DNA from: Collimonas sp. UBA1456
Lineage (GTDB): Bacteria > Pseudomonadota > Gammaproteobacteria > Burkholderiales > Burkholderiaceae_D
Direction of reading: 5' to 3'
Length of the DNA stretch: 20,392 nt
NCBI GenBank assembly: GCA_002325825.1
Contig: DCSW01000051.1
Span: 1,966-22,357 of the forward strand
Under the pieces are notes generated by a model. The model was not told where the DNA came from. It made no database searches and saw only the letters and a list, made by a program, of their open reading frames with translations. A program made the translations under genes and the position numbers. Of this stretch, positions 7,687-16,349 are shown piece by piece. Position 1 is the first letter of the stretch; each line of letters starts with the position of its first letter.

Positions 7687-8796
7687 ATGAAGTTTATAGA
7701 TGAAGCAAAAATCGAAGTCATTGCCGGTGATGGTGGCAATGGGGTGGCAAGTTTTTGCCGTGAAAAATTCCGCCCGTTTGGCGGCCCTGACGGTGGTGAC
7801 GGCGGTGACGGTGGCAGTATATGGGGCGTTGCCGATCGTAACATCAATACCCTAATTGATTATCGCTTTTCCAAGATACATCGTGCAGGCCGTGGCGAAA
7901 ACGGTCGCGGCTCGGATTGCTACGGCAAGGGCGCCGACGATATCAAATTGCGCATGCCGGTCGGCACGCTGATCGTCGATATCAATACCGGCGAAGCGAT
8001 CGCCGACTTGACCGATCACGGCCAGGAAGTGTTGCTGGCCAAGGGCGGCAATGGCGGCTGGGGAAATATGCACTTCAAGTCGTCGACCAACCGTGCGCCG
8101 CGCCAGAAAAGCGATGGCAAGGAGGGCGAACGCCGCGAATTGCGCCTGGAGTTGAAGGTGCTTGCCGATGTCGGTTTGCTGGGCCAGCCGAATGCCGGCA
8201 AATCGACCTTTATCACGGCTGTGTCGAATGCACGTCCGAAGATAGCCGATTATCCATTTACCACTTTGCATCCGAATCTGGGCGTGGTCCGTGTCAGTCA
8301 CGAAAAGAGTTTTGTGATCGCCGACATTCCGGGCTTGATCGAGGGCGCGGCAGAGGGCGCTGGGCTGGGAATCCAGTTCCTGAAGCACTTGCAGCGTACC
8401 GGTTTGCTGTTGCATATCGTCGATCTGGCGCCGCTTAAAGATACCGTCGATCCGGTCAAGGAAGCCAAGGCGATCGTCAAGGAATTGAAGAAGTATGATC
8501 AGTCGCTGTTCGACAAGCAACGCTGGCTGGTGCTGAACAAAGTCGACGTGATTCCGGAAGGCGAGCGAGTCAAGCGCGTCAAGGATTTCATCAAGCGCTT
8601 TGGCTGGAAAAGTCCGGTATTTGAAATTTCCGCACTGAATCGTGATGGTTGCCAGAAGCTGGTCACTGAAATATACGGCTACCTGGCCGAAAAGCGCCAG
8701 CAGGAGACCCGCTCGAAAGAGGCGCATATGGTGGCAGAAGCGCAAGCGATCTTGTCGATCGATCCGAACGATCCTCGCTTCAAGATGCTGGATTAA
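7687..8796 (+). CDS. obgE: GTPase ObgE/CgtA
   Basis: A 369-residue GTPase acting in large-subunit ribosome assembly and stress signalling. The glycine-rich Obg fold fills residues 1-158 (GDGGNGVASF, GGPDGGDGGDGG). The GTPase domain follows, with the P-loop GQPNAGKS at 166-173, DIPGLIEGAA (switch II) and NKVD for guanine recognition. The C-terminal tail is short, as in Burkholderiales. The start codon follows TTAGGACC with good spacing. A terminator upstream means it needs its own promoter, which I could not place. It is the usual neighbour of rplU-rpmA. Confidence 0.97.
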   Translation: MKFIDEAKIEVIAGDGGNGVASFCREKFRPFGGPDGGDGGDGGSIWGVADRNINTLIDYRFSKIHRAGRGENGRGSDCYGKGADDIKLRMPVGTLIVDINTGEAIADLTDHGQEVLLAKGGNGGWGNMHFKSSTNRAPRQKSDGKEGERRELRLELKVLADVGLLGQPNAGKSTFITAVSNARPKIADYPFTTLHPNLGVVRVSHEKSFVIADIPGLIEGAAEGAGLGIQFLKHLQRTGLLLHIVDLAPLKDTVDPVKEAKAIVKELKKYDQSLFDKQRWLVLNKVDVIPEGERVKRVKDFIKRFGWKSPVFEISALNRDGCQKLVTEIYGYLAEKRQQETRSKEAHMVAEAQAILSIDPNDPRFKMLD

Positions 8797-8945
8797 ACAA
8801 GCAATCCAGGTCAGACCTATTGCTACAATAGATGCGTCATTTTCGTTAGCACGGGGATCCGTTTTAAGTTGAATCTGGATTTTTTCGTGCGCGGGAATGA
8901 CGAAAATTTTAAAATGTTCTATGCGGATCTGTTTCATATAAAAAT

Positions 8946-10064
8946 ATGAATTCCGTCATTCAAAAAGCCAAGCGCATCATCATCAAAGTCGGATCTTCCC
9001 TGGTAACCAATGATGGTAAGGGTCTCGACACTGCTGCTATCTCCAAGTGGGTGACGCAAATTGCCGAGCTGCGGTCGATTGGCAAGGAAGTCGTGCTGGT
9101 CAGTTCCGGTGCCGTTGCTGAGGGCATGCAGCGTCTTGGTTTCGACAAGCGTCCAACCAGTATCGACGAATTGCAGGCTTGCGCAGCCGTCGGTCAGATG
9201 GGCCTGGTGCAGATCTACGAAACCAGTTTTCGAACCCACAACCTGCGCACCGCACAAGTGTTGTTGACGCATGCGGACTTGGCCGATCGCGAACGCTACC
9301 TAAACGCCCGCTCGACCTTGTGCGCGCTGCTGCGTTTTGGCGTGGTGCCGATCATTAACGAAAACGATACCGTGGTCACCGACGAAATCAAGTTCGGCGA
9401 CAACGATACCTTGGGCGCACTGGTCGCCAATCTGATTGAAGGCGATGCGCTGATCATTCTGACCGACCAGAAGGGGCTTTACACTGCCGATCCGCGCAAG
9501 ATTACCGATGCCAGATTCGTGCACCAGGCGACAGCCGGGGATCCAGCCTTGGAAGTGATGGCAGGTGATGCCGGCACCAGAATTGGCCGCGGCGGCATGA
9601 TTACCAAAATACTGGCAGCCAAGCGCGCTGCGACGTCAGGAGCACACACCGTGATTGCCTGGGGACGTGAAGATGCCGTATTGACGCGGTTGGCCGGCGG
9701 CGAAGCAGTCGGTACACAATTGACCGCGCAAACCGCGCAATTGGCCGCGCGCAAGCAATGGATGGCGGATCATCTGAAAACTGCCGGCAAGGTAATACTT
9801 GACCCTGGCGCGGTGCAAAAGCTGAGCCACGAAGGTAAATCTCTGTTGCCAATCGGCGTCACCGACATCTCGGGCGAATTCAGCCGAGGTGATGTCATCA
9901 CCTGTACCGATCCCGATGGCCGTGCAATTGCGCGTGGCATCAGTAACTACACCAGTGCCGAAGTACGCCGTATCATGCGTCATGCGTCATCTGAAATTCA
10001 GGCCATCCTTGGCTTTGTCGAGGAATCGGAGTTGATTCATCGGGATAACATGGTTTTGCTTTAA
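8946..10064 (+). CDS. proB: Glutamate 5-kinase
   Basis: A 372-residue enzyme that phosphorylates glutamate, the first step of proline synthesis. The amino-acid-kinase domain comes first (KVGSSL at residues 14-19, VSSGAVAEG, INENDTV, FGDNDTLGALVA). A C-terminal PUA domain follows from about residue 277 (KVILDPGAV to GISNY). Length is close to the 367 residues of E. coli ProB. The ribosome binding site is weak; the 149-base gap after obg is AT-rich near the start and holds a lone TACAAT at 8824-8829. The partner proA is not in this window. The adjacency to obg is standard for Burkholderiales. Confidence 0.96.
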   Translation: MNSVIQKAKRIIIKVGSSLVTNDGKGLDTAAISKWVTQIAELRSIGKEVVLVSSGAVAEGMQRLGFDKRPTSIDELQACAAVGQMGLVQIYETSFRTHNLRTAQVLLTHADLADRERYLNARSTLCALLRFGVVPIINENDTVVTDEIKFGDNDTLGALVANLIEGDALIILTDQKGLYTADPRKITDARFVHQATAGDPALEVMAGDAGTRIGRGGMITKILAAKRAATSGAHTVIAWGREDAVLTRLAGGEAVGTQLTAQTAQLAARKQWMADHLKTAGKVILDPGAVQKLSHEGKSLLPIGVTDISGEFSRGDVITCTDPDGRAIARGISNYTSAEVRRIMRHASSEIQAILGFVEESELIHRDNMVLL

Positions 10065-10091
10065 CTGACGTTGCTTCGCACAAAAAAGAAT

Positions 10092-10124
10092 GGCTCTACG
10101 TCATGCAAGAGTCGTTTTTTATTT
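10092..10124. terminator. Intrinsic terminator between proB and the CNP1-like relic
   Basis: GGCTCT (10092-10097) pairs with AGAGTC (10108-10113), with one wobble, around a 10-base loop. GTTTTTT follows on the plus strand. An A-run at 10082-10087 on the left gives the minus strand a T-run too. It therefore probably ends transcription of proB and also the convergent rppH unit. Confidence 0.78.
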
Positions 10125-10144
10125 AGGGCCAAGTACCACACAAC

Positions 10145-10738
10145 TCAGCTGCTTGGCTGAATGGGACAAGTGTTGCGAATCATGTTGCGTATGGCGACTA
10201 CGACGTCTTGATACAGGAAGTCTCTGGCTAGTGCTGTATGCTGCCGGTTGCGGGACGAGTCATTGATCTGTTTTCAGTCGCTCAAGCGCGCTCGCGATCA
10301 ACTGCCATCTTTCTGGCCGAAGGTGTACAATTTTTTTCATAAGTCTGGCAGCAGATGCTCTCATAGCTGATATTTTATGCACCACTTCGGCTCTTGCTGA
10401 CGATTGTGTAGCGGACCACGCCATTGGCGCTGGCCGAAATTGAATTGAAATCGATGACGAAATTCATGGTTGCTGCCGGGCTGACATAGAACGACTCCAA
10501 GTTTGCTGCGTACGGCGCCTGCGGAATTTCGGTTTTCACTTCCTGTCTGGATTTGTCGCCGTCGTCGAAACCTTCGTCGGACAAGCTGGAATCTGAGGTT
10601 AATATAGCACTTGTATGGAACAGATCGCTGGTGGGATGCACTTGCGCAGCAGTTCCCAGAAACAGCAGACTTGGTGGCCAAGAGTTGAGATATTTTCTTA
10701 TTGGCAGCGGTGATGCGGCATGTAGAATCGAAAACCAT
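10145..10738 (-). pseudogene. Decayed CNP1-like family protein
   Basis: On the minus strand the order of the CNP1-like family can be followed through several frames. It shows FDDGDKSRQEVKTEIPQAPY, NLESFYVSPAATMNFVIDF, VVRYTIVSKSRSGA, then after a stop LYTFGQKDGS, a TGA where the family usually has Trp, and HTALARDFLYQD. The last piece ends at 10145. At least two frameshifts and several stops separate these parts. A hydrophobic segment near 10690-10720, in another frame, may be the old signal peptide. The function of the family is not known to me beyond being a likely exported protein in Betaproteobacteria. It begins 8 bases after the rppH stop, so the two were once an operon. Confidence 0.75.
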
Positions 10739-10746
10739 GAGGACGC

Positions 10747-11322
10747 TCACTTTTTTTCGGGATCGGTATTGGCCTGATCGGGTGGGTTTGATGCACGCGG
10801 CCCGTGGCCGTTGCGCAAATGACGGACATGATTCGGAATGGCTTGCGCCGGCCGTGTCAGGAAGCGCGACAACTCATGCAGCGCGCGTCGGTAGACGTCG
10901 CGCTTGAACTCGATCACCATATCCAGCGGCACCCAATAATCATGCCAGCGCCATGCATCGAACTCAGGATGTTCTGTCATACGCAGGTCGACGTCGCAAT
11001 CGCGGCCGACCATACGCAACAAAAACCAGATTTGCTTCTGGCCTCGGTAATGGCCGCGCACATCGCGTTTTATGAAGTGATCCGGCACCTGATAGCGCAG
11101 CCAGTCGCGGGTGCGACCGATGATTTTGACATGTTTCGTCTTCAGCCCGATTTCCTCCTCGAGCTCGCGAAGCATGGCCTGCTCGGGAGTTTCACCGTAT
11201 TTGATGCCCCCCTGTGGAAATTGCCAAGAGTGTTCACGCACGCGCTTGCCCCACCAGACTTCATTCTGGGTGTTGAGCAAGATAATGCCGACGTTCGGGC
11301 GGAAGCCTTCACGGTCAAGCAT
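10747..11322 (-). CDS. rppH: RNA pyrophosphohydrolase (Nudix)
   Basis: A 191-residue Nudix hydrolase that removes pyrophosphate from the 5' end of mRNAs and so starts their decay by RNase E. The Nudix box lies at residues 38-60 (GGIKYGE..REL.EEIGL) and every catalytic Glu is present. The start MLDREGFRPNVGIIL and the segment WFLLRM..D..VDLR are typical of RppH. A charged C-terminal tail of about 30 residues beyond the core is usual in Burkholderiales. The start codon is preceded by GAGGT on the minus strand (11334-11330). It is divergent from proS. Confidence 0.96.
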   Translation of the reverse strand: MLDREGFRPNVGIILLNTQNEVWWGKRVREHSWQFPQGGIKYGETPEQAMLRELEEEIGLKTKHVKIIGRTRDWLRYQVPDHFIKRDVRGHYRGQKQIWFLLRMVGRDCDVDLRMTEHPEFDAWRWHDYWVPLDMVIEFKRDVYRRALHELSRFLTRPAQAIPNHVRHLRNGHGPRASNPPDQANTDPEKK

Positions 11323-11540
11323 GTTGTTACCTCAAAACTTTCTGCGGCCGGACGGCCCTCATTCCAAAATATTAATCATTGCGAGATCTTCGTTGTTGTA
11401 GAACGGAGCTTATGAGCTGCCAGGCAAGCTTCGCGGCAAGTTACTTCATCTTTCCAACAGACTTATCAATCCCAGCACAGTGTTTATCAGCCATCGAAAT
11501 CGATGAATTCCACTATTTTTCATTAATCAGATACGCAATT

Positions 11541-11572
11541 TGTTCCGGTCAGTACTGTTGGCGACCGGAACA
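11541..11572. repeat. Perfect 10-bp inverted repeat between rppH and proS
   Basis: TGTTCCGGTC (11541-11550) and GACCGGAACA (11563-11572) are exact reverse complements around a 12-base spacer. The dyad lies 95 bases before proS and about 220 bases before rppH in the divergent direction. No T-run follows, so it is not a plain terminator. It is the longest perfect dyad I noticed in a gene-free stretch. The rest of the 344-base gap 11323-11666 shows no gene. A lone TATAGT at 11633-11638 could be a -10 box for proS. Confidence 0.5.
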
Positions 11573-11666
11573 TCAATCGATTGTGCAAAAAGTGGGCGTA
11601 TCAGCCAGCTAATCCTTTAAAATTGAGTTGATTATAGTCCTCTCTTTTTAAAAAGAATTCATCATT

Positions 11667-13385
11667 ATGCGCGCCTCCCATTTTTTTATCTCCACGCTTA
11701 AAGAAGCTCCATCCGATGCGGAAATCATCAGCCACAAACTGATGATGCGTGCCGGCATGATCAAACGCCTCGGCTCTGGCATCTACACTTATATGCCGAT
11801 TGGCCTGCGGGTAATTCGCAAAATCGAGAGTATTGTGCGCGAGGAGATGAATCGGTCGGGCGCGATCGAACTATTGATGCCTGTGGTGCAGCCAGCAGAG
11901 CTGTGGCAGGAAACTGGGCGTTGGCATAAGTACGGCGCCGAGCTGATGCGCGTCAAGGATCGTCATGGCCGCGATTTCCTCATCCAACCGACTTCGGAAG
12001 AAGTTGTAACTGATATCGCTCGTACCGAATTACGCTCCTATCGCAAGCTGCCGGTGAATTTTTATCATATCCAAACCAAATTCCGCGACGAGCGCCGGCC
12101 ACGTTTCGGCCTGATGCGCGGGCGCGAATTCACGATGAAGGATGCCTATTCGTTTGATCGCGACCTGGATGGTTTGAAGCAGTCGTATCAAGTGATGTAC
12201 GATGCTTACGTGCGTATTTTTAACCGCTTTGGTCTGCAATTTCGCGCAGTGGCTGCCGACAACGGCGCCATCGGCGGCACCGGATCGCACGAATTCCACG
12301 TTTTCGCCGCTACCGGAGAAGACGCTATCGTATATTGCCCAACCTCAGAATATGCGGCCAATATGGAGGCTGCCGAATTGCTGCCGTTGAATCCGACCCG
12401 TGCGGCGCCGGGCGAAGCGTTGGCCAAGACGTCGGGCAGAGCGGTTGCCGAGTTGCTGCAATTGCCGCTGGCGCGCACAATCAAATCGATCGTACTGACG
12501 GTTGAGAAAGAGGCGACAGAGAAGGCAGTCGCAAGCAAGGAAGTCTGGCTGCTGATGCTGCGTGGCGATCATGAGCTTAACGAAATCAAGGCCAACAAGG
12601 TGCCGGGACTGGCTGGTTATCGCTTCGCTAGCGAGCAGGAAATCATCGAGTATTTTGGTACGCTACCCGGTTATCTGGGGCCGCTCAATACCAGGAAGCC
12701 AGTCAAGGTGGTAGCCGATTTGACGGTCGCCAACATGCATGATTTTGTGACCGGCGCCAATGAGAAGGATTTCTATTACACCGGGGTCAACTGGGGCCGC
12801 GATTTGCCTGAGCCGCTAGTGTTCGATATCCGCAACGCGGTCGAAGGTGATCAGTCTCCGGATGGCAAGGGCGTGCTGGCGATCCTGCGCGGCATCGAAG
12901 TTGGCCATGTGTTCCAGTTAGGAACGGCATATTCAGAAGCGATGAAAGCCATCTACTTGGATGAAAACGGCAAGCCTCAGCTGTTGCAGATGGGTTGCTA
13001 CGGGATCGGTATCACCCGCATCCTGGGCGCCGCGGTCGAACAAAATTTCGACGACAAGGGCATCATCTGGCCGACCGTGATCGCGCCTTTCGAAGTGGTG
13101 TTGTGCCCGATGGACTATGACCGCAGCGAGGCGGTCAAGGCAGAGACCGACACGTTGTACAAAGCATTGCAGGCTGCCGGGATCGACGTCATCCTGGATG
13201 ATCGCGGCGAACGTCCGGGCGCGATGTTTGCCGATTGGGAGTTGATCGGCGTGCCGCATCGCGTGGTGATCGGCGACCGCGGTTTGAAGGATGGCCAACT
13301 GGAATACCAGGGTCGTCGTGACACTGCAGCCACTACCGTGCCTTTGGCAGAAATGATGGCATTCATCAAGGCGCGTCTGACATAA
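11667..13385 (+). CDS. proS: Prolyl-tRNA synthetase (bacterial type)
   Basis: A 572-residue class II synthetase that charges tRNA-Pro. It starts MRASHFFISTLKEAPSDAE. Motif 2 region residues RFGLMRGREFTMKDAYSFD and the preceding TSEEVVTDI are intact. An editing insertion of the YbaK type lies between motifs 2 and 3 (about residues 225-405), which marks the bacterial form and removes mischarged alanine. The anticodon-binding domain follows, with VVLCPMDYD and DDRGERPGAMFADWELIGVPHRVVIG. Length is normal. The Shine-Dalgarno sequence is weak (AAAGAA region). A lytic transglycosylase usually follows it in related genomes and is decayed here. Confidence 0.97.
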   Translation: MRASHFFISTLKEAPSDAEIISHKLMMRAGMIKRLGSGIYTYMPIGLRVIRKIESIVREEMNRSGAIELLMPVVQPAELWQETGRWHKYGAELMRVKDRHGRDFLIQPTSEEVVTDIARTELRSYRKLPVNFYHIQTKFRDERRPRFGLMRGREFTMKDAYSFDRDLDGLKQSYQVMYDAYVRIFNRFGLQFRAVAADNGAIGGTGSHEFHVFAATGEDAIVYCPTSEYAANMEAAELLPLNPTRAAPGEALAKTSGRAVAELLQLPLARTIKSIVLTVEKEATEKAVASKEVWLLMLRGDHELNEIKANKVPGLAGYRFASEQEIIEYFGTLPGYLGPLNTRKPVKVVADLTVANMHDFVTGANEKDFYYTGVNWGRDLPEPLVFDIRNAVEGDQSPDGKGVLAILRGIEVGHVFQLGTAYSEAMKAIYLDENGKPQLLQMGCYGIGITRILGAAVEQNFDDKGIIWPTVIAPFEVVLCPMDYDRSEAVKAETDTLYKALQAAGIDVILDDRGERPGAMFADWELIGVPHRVVIGDRGLKDGQLEYQGRRDTAATTVPLAEMMAFIKARLT

Positions 13386-13489
13386 GAACTTGCTAAGTCT
13401 GAAACGCCACAGTAGTTTCTTATAAACAACTAAAATGGCGGCGAGGCAGCTTCTACCGCGATTTTCATTGCATACTCGTTATAAAATAA

Positions 13490-14173
13490 ATGGTTGGTCT
13501 TTGTTGGTTGTTGCTGGAGGAGTCTCGCTTACGTTGGCCTAATCTTTTTCTTAGTTTGTTGTTAATGTCATTGCTGTTCAGCAGCATGGCGTATACCGGT
13601 AATAAAAGAGAAGAACAATTAGCCGACTCGGTACGCTTGGCATTATCGCGCGCCATCAACGATGCGCCCACGCCGAAACTCACATTTTTCCGATATCGAT
13701 TAGCGTATCCAGTATCTGTACTGGCTTGGTGAAATGTCTGAGTGCCTGAAGAAGAAGCTACCGAATTTCCAGGTGCACATTGAGTTTCTTGAAAACCGTT
13801 TGTTACGAAGCCAAGTGATCTGGCCTTGATCCAGCATGGTACTGGGCCTGATCTAGGTTGAGTCGGCGTTTCATAAGTAAGTGATGTCGAGCGTCAGCGC
13901 CCACGGCTATATGCAGGTGATGCCGTTCCCGAGCCGCGTGACCGGCGATGCCGATCGCAGAAAAACCGTTCAACATGCAGAACAATCTGCGCTATAGTTG
14001 CGCAATGCTTGCGCATGTATATCGACACGGAAAAAGCAATCTGTATCTCGCGCTGAGACGCTATAACGGAAGTCGTGGCTGCCCGGAATATCCAAACGCG
14101 GTACTGGCTGCTCTGGAAACGCTGGAAATACAAGGATAAACTGTCGATTCACGCGGTTTCTACAAGCCGCTAA
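13490..14173 (+). pseudogene. Decayed lytic transglycosylase (SLT domain)
   Basis: The first frame gives a hydrophobic signal-like start and then GNKREEQLADSVRLALSRAI before stopping near 13730. In other frames the SLT domain is still readable. SMVLGLI is followed by TAG (13854-13856), then VESAF with the catalytic Glu kept, SAHGYMQVMPF, and after a frameshift LYLALRRYNGSRGCPEYPNA and LSIHAVSTSR ending at TAA 14171-14173. In the family the position of the TAG is Gln (QVESAF). The native enzyme cuts peptidoglycan glycan strands in the periplasm. Four or more lesions make it certainly dead. Confidence 0.85.
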
Positions 14174-14395
14174 TCGTGCTGCCATTTTTTCGTCTGTAGT
14201 ACCTTTCTAACACCGTCTTTCGCCACATATTTTTGCCGGATAGTTCCTGTATATCTACCCGATTTTCCGAGGCTTCAATGGACATCTCCAGCCCTCTGTA
14301 ACGGTTGCTTCATTCATCCTTCATTCCTCTTGAGCTCTTCGGCAACGTGAGAATTTATGTTTTCGTTATCTCTGTGTAATAAGCGCCGGTTACAG

Positions 14396-14424
14396 TTGTC
14401 ACAAATTTTACAAATAGTTTTATA
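14396..14424 (+). promoter_or_regulatory. Promoter-like and weakly Pho-box-like site before the phosphatase relic
   Basis: TTGTCA (14396-14401), a 17-base spacer and TTTATA (14419-14424) resemble a sigma70 promoter with a weak -10. The same stretch contains TTGTCAC, four AT bases and TTTACAA, a loose match to the direct-repeat Pho box that PhoB binds. The match is partial in the second half. The stretch 14174-14447 has no gene besides this and a strong GGAGG ribosome binding site at 14442-14446. Confidence 0.3.
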
Positions 14425-14734
14425 TTTCAAATTAACAACACGGAGGAATGATGAAATTAAGGATTCTGATTGCTGGCGCTATGGCATCGATGACCCTGAC
14501 CGGACCCGAAGAACGTGACTTTCTTCTTGGTCGATGGTATGGACATCACTATCATGACTTCGGCGCGTATCTACAAGGTTGGCGAAGACGGTGATCTGAC
14601 GACCATGGATACCTTGCCGGAAACCTGCTTTGTTACGATTTATTCAAACGATGCGCAGGTGCACTGACAGCGCACCATCGATGGGAGCTACATGACTAGC
14701 GTCAAAGCCATCAATGAAGTGATTACGATGTCTG

Positions 14735-14793
14735 CCAACACCAACACCAACACCAACACCAACACCAACACCAACACCAACACCAACACCAAC
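14735..14793 (+). repeat. Tandem hexanucleotide repeat (CCAACA), 9 full copies plus 5 bases
   Basis: Nine exact copies of CCAACA and a partial tenth run without interruption. In the open frame they encode alternating Asn and Thr. They lie inside the alkaline phosphatase relic, just after the active-site serine region, where I recall no such repeat in the family. A multiple-of-six change in copy number would not shift the frame. It is followed directly by a second, different hexanucleotide repeat. Confidence 0.95.
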
Positions 14794-14820
14794 GACTACG
14801 ACTACGACTACGACTACGAC
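14794..14820 (+). repeat. Tandem hexanucleotide repeat (GACTAC), 4.5 copies
   Basis: Four copies of GACTAC and a final GAC abut the preceding repeat without any gap. They encode alternating Asp and Tyr in the same frame. The two arrays share the trinucleotide periodicity but not the unit. Confidence 0.95.
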
Positions 14821-15599
14821 AGCAACTGCCAGAGCGACAACGGCATGCCGGTCGATACCTTGCTGGAACTGATGAAGGCGCGCAGCTATAGCACCGGCAT
14901 TGTCTCGACCGCCCGGATCACGCATGTAACGCCAGCAGCCACCCACTCGCACATCTGTCATCGTGATGGCGAAAACAACATTGCCGCACAACTGACACCG
15001 TAAGGAGTTGGCTACAACAGCAAGCTCAAGAGATGGCGTCGACGTGATTTTCGGCGGCGCCAGTTGGTATTTGCTAGCGAAGACTGATGTTTGGCGGCAA
15101 GTGTACCGACGGTCGCGATCTAATGGCTGAATTCAAGGCTGCCGGCTACACCTACGCCAGCAATTTTTCTGAGTTCGACAAGAATGGCACTTCCACCACG
15201 AAAGTGATCGGCTTGTTCAAAAAGGATCACATGAACTATTATGACTTGGATCGTGACTACCCCAGGAAGCAGAGTCTGGCGCAGATGACGACGAAGTCAA
15301 TCGATCTCTTACGACAAGAAGAATGGTTTCTTTCTGATGGTCGAGGGAGGTCGTATCGATCACGTGTTGCATGCCACTAATGCCCGTGGCGTGCTGCAAG
15401 AAATCGTTGCTTTTGACGATGCGATCAAGGTTACTCTAGACAAGATACAAGTAGTTGATCCAGGCTCGAAAAATATCCTGATTGAGGTGACCGCCAATTA
15501 TAATTATACGATGGGTTTCAACGGCTATCCAAAACTCCGCAATCCGATTCTCGGCAAAGTCTCCAATTACCAAGATAGCAAGCTCGCGCTGGCAGCCAG

Positions 15600-16345
15600 T
15601 GCGTGTGGCAAGGCTTCCTGGTCGGAAGCTAGTTTCTTGGGTGCGATCCAGAGCGTGGTGCCCCGACTAGGTAGCTGATCCAGATTTCCTCGAATGACAT
15701 GTCGAATGCTACTGAAAATTCCTGGTAGATGCGATCTCTGGCGGCAATATCCAGTGTGGCGTTTTCACTGCGCAGGAAATGATAGATTGCGCACTGGTTG
15801 ATCTCGATACCTTCCGTCTTGCCGGTCAAGCCTGACGTGTAGATTACGTATGCCGGATCGCTAGGATGTAAGCCTTGACCCCACCGCAGCGGGGCATTGG
15901 CAGGTATAAGCAGATTTTCGGCGGTCCATATCTGGCAGGAATGGCAGGACAGATGACCCAAACGCGGGGTGAATCCTTTACAACTGACGATGCCGGGCGT
16001 GTTGATGTCTTCCAGGAAGATAGCTATGCGTTCCACCGGCGTGTCAGCATCCGGTGGTAGTGTCAGACTGCACCGGTCTTGGCAATGCCGGCTTGCATCA
16101 TCACTAGCAGGTCAATGCCGCGCGGTAGCCACAGGCCGACAATCTGGCGAGGCCGCACACCCACTCCGATCAGGAACGAGGCAACCTGGCCGACACGGGC
16201 GTTCAGTGTTTGGTCAGTTATTTGTTGTTTTCTGAAAATCAGGACGATTTACTGCGGGGTACGAGCGGCGGTTGCCTCCTGCAAGTAGGCCAGCACTTCG
16301 TTGCGTATCAGTTCCGGTTACACCGGCCGATGCAGGATGTCCGGG
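15600..16345 (-). pseudogene. Decayed NRPS-like adenylation domain (Pls/PosA type)
   Basis: On the minus strand the beginning of an adenylation domain can be read. Fragments are ELIRNEVLAYLQEATAARTPQ, a stop, VGQVASFLIGVGVRPRQIVG, LWLPRGIDLLVMMQAGIAKTGA, then after a shift DPAYVIYTSGLTGKTEGIEI (the phosphate-binding core A3, usually TSGSTGKPKG) and FSVAFDMSFEEIWISYLVGA. After one more shift it continues TLWIAPKKLASDQEALPHAL to about 15600. The wording of these motifs fits the stand-alone Pls/PosA synthetases rather than modular NRPSs. Only about a quarter of a usual 1300-residue protein remains. It faces the phosphatase relic tail to tail and both are cut at the same place. Confidence 0.78.
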
Positions 16346-16349
16346 TTGG

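Larger units (their letters stand above)
14448..15600 (+). pseudogene. Decayed alkaline phosphatase (PhoA superfamily)
   Basis: ATG ATG after GGAGG starts a signal-like peptide (KLRILIAGAMASMTLTG). A deletion and frameshift then lead to TFFLVDGMD, IYKVGEDGDL, MDTLPETCF and IYSNDAQV. TDSAPS, the active-site serine segment, is followed by another shift. Then come a repeat-encoded NTNT...DYDY stretch, PVDTLLELMKARSYSTGIVSTARITHVTPAATHSH, a further shift, and MVEGGRIDHVLHATNARGVLQEIVAFDDA with metal ligands kept. The final metal motif, D-H-x-H in the family, reads N-Y-N-Y (15496-15507). The end is lost at the junction with the antisense NRPS relic near 15600. The native protein is a periplasmic zinc phosphatase. 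At least four lesions are present. Confidence 0.85.

Noticed and set aside
8850..8920. ATTTTCGT inverted repeat before proB as a regulatory site
   Set aside because: The arms are only 8 bases with a wide gap, no better than chance in AT-rich sequence.
7852..8937. 361-codon open frame opposite obgE
   Set aside because: It lies fully antisense to a clear obgE and shows no family pattern; a long shadow frame in moderately GC-rich coding DNA.
14735..14820. CRISPR array
   Set aside because: The units are 6 bases long and have no spacers; these are simple tandem repeats.
14644..14991. Minus-strand open frame with a long valine-glycine alternation
   Set aside because: It is the antisense reading of the hexanucleotide arrays in the phosphatase relic and has no other support.
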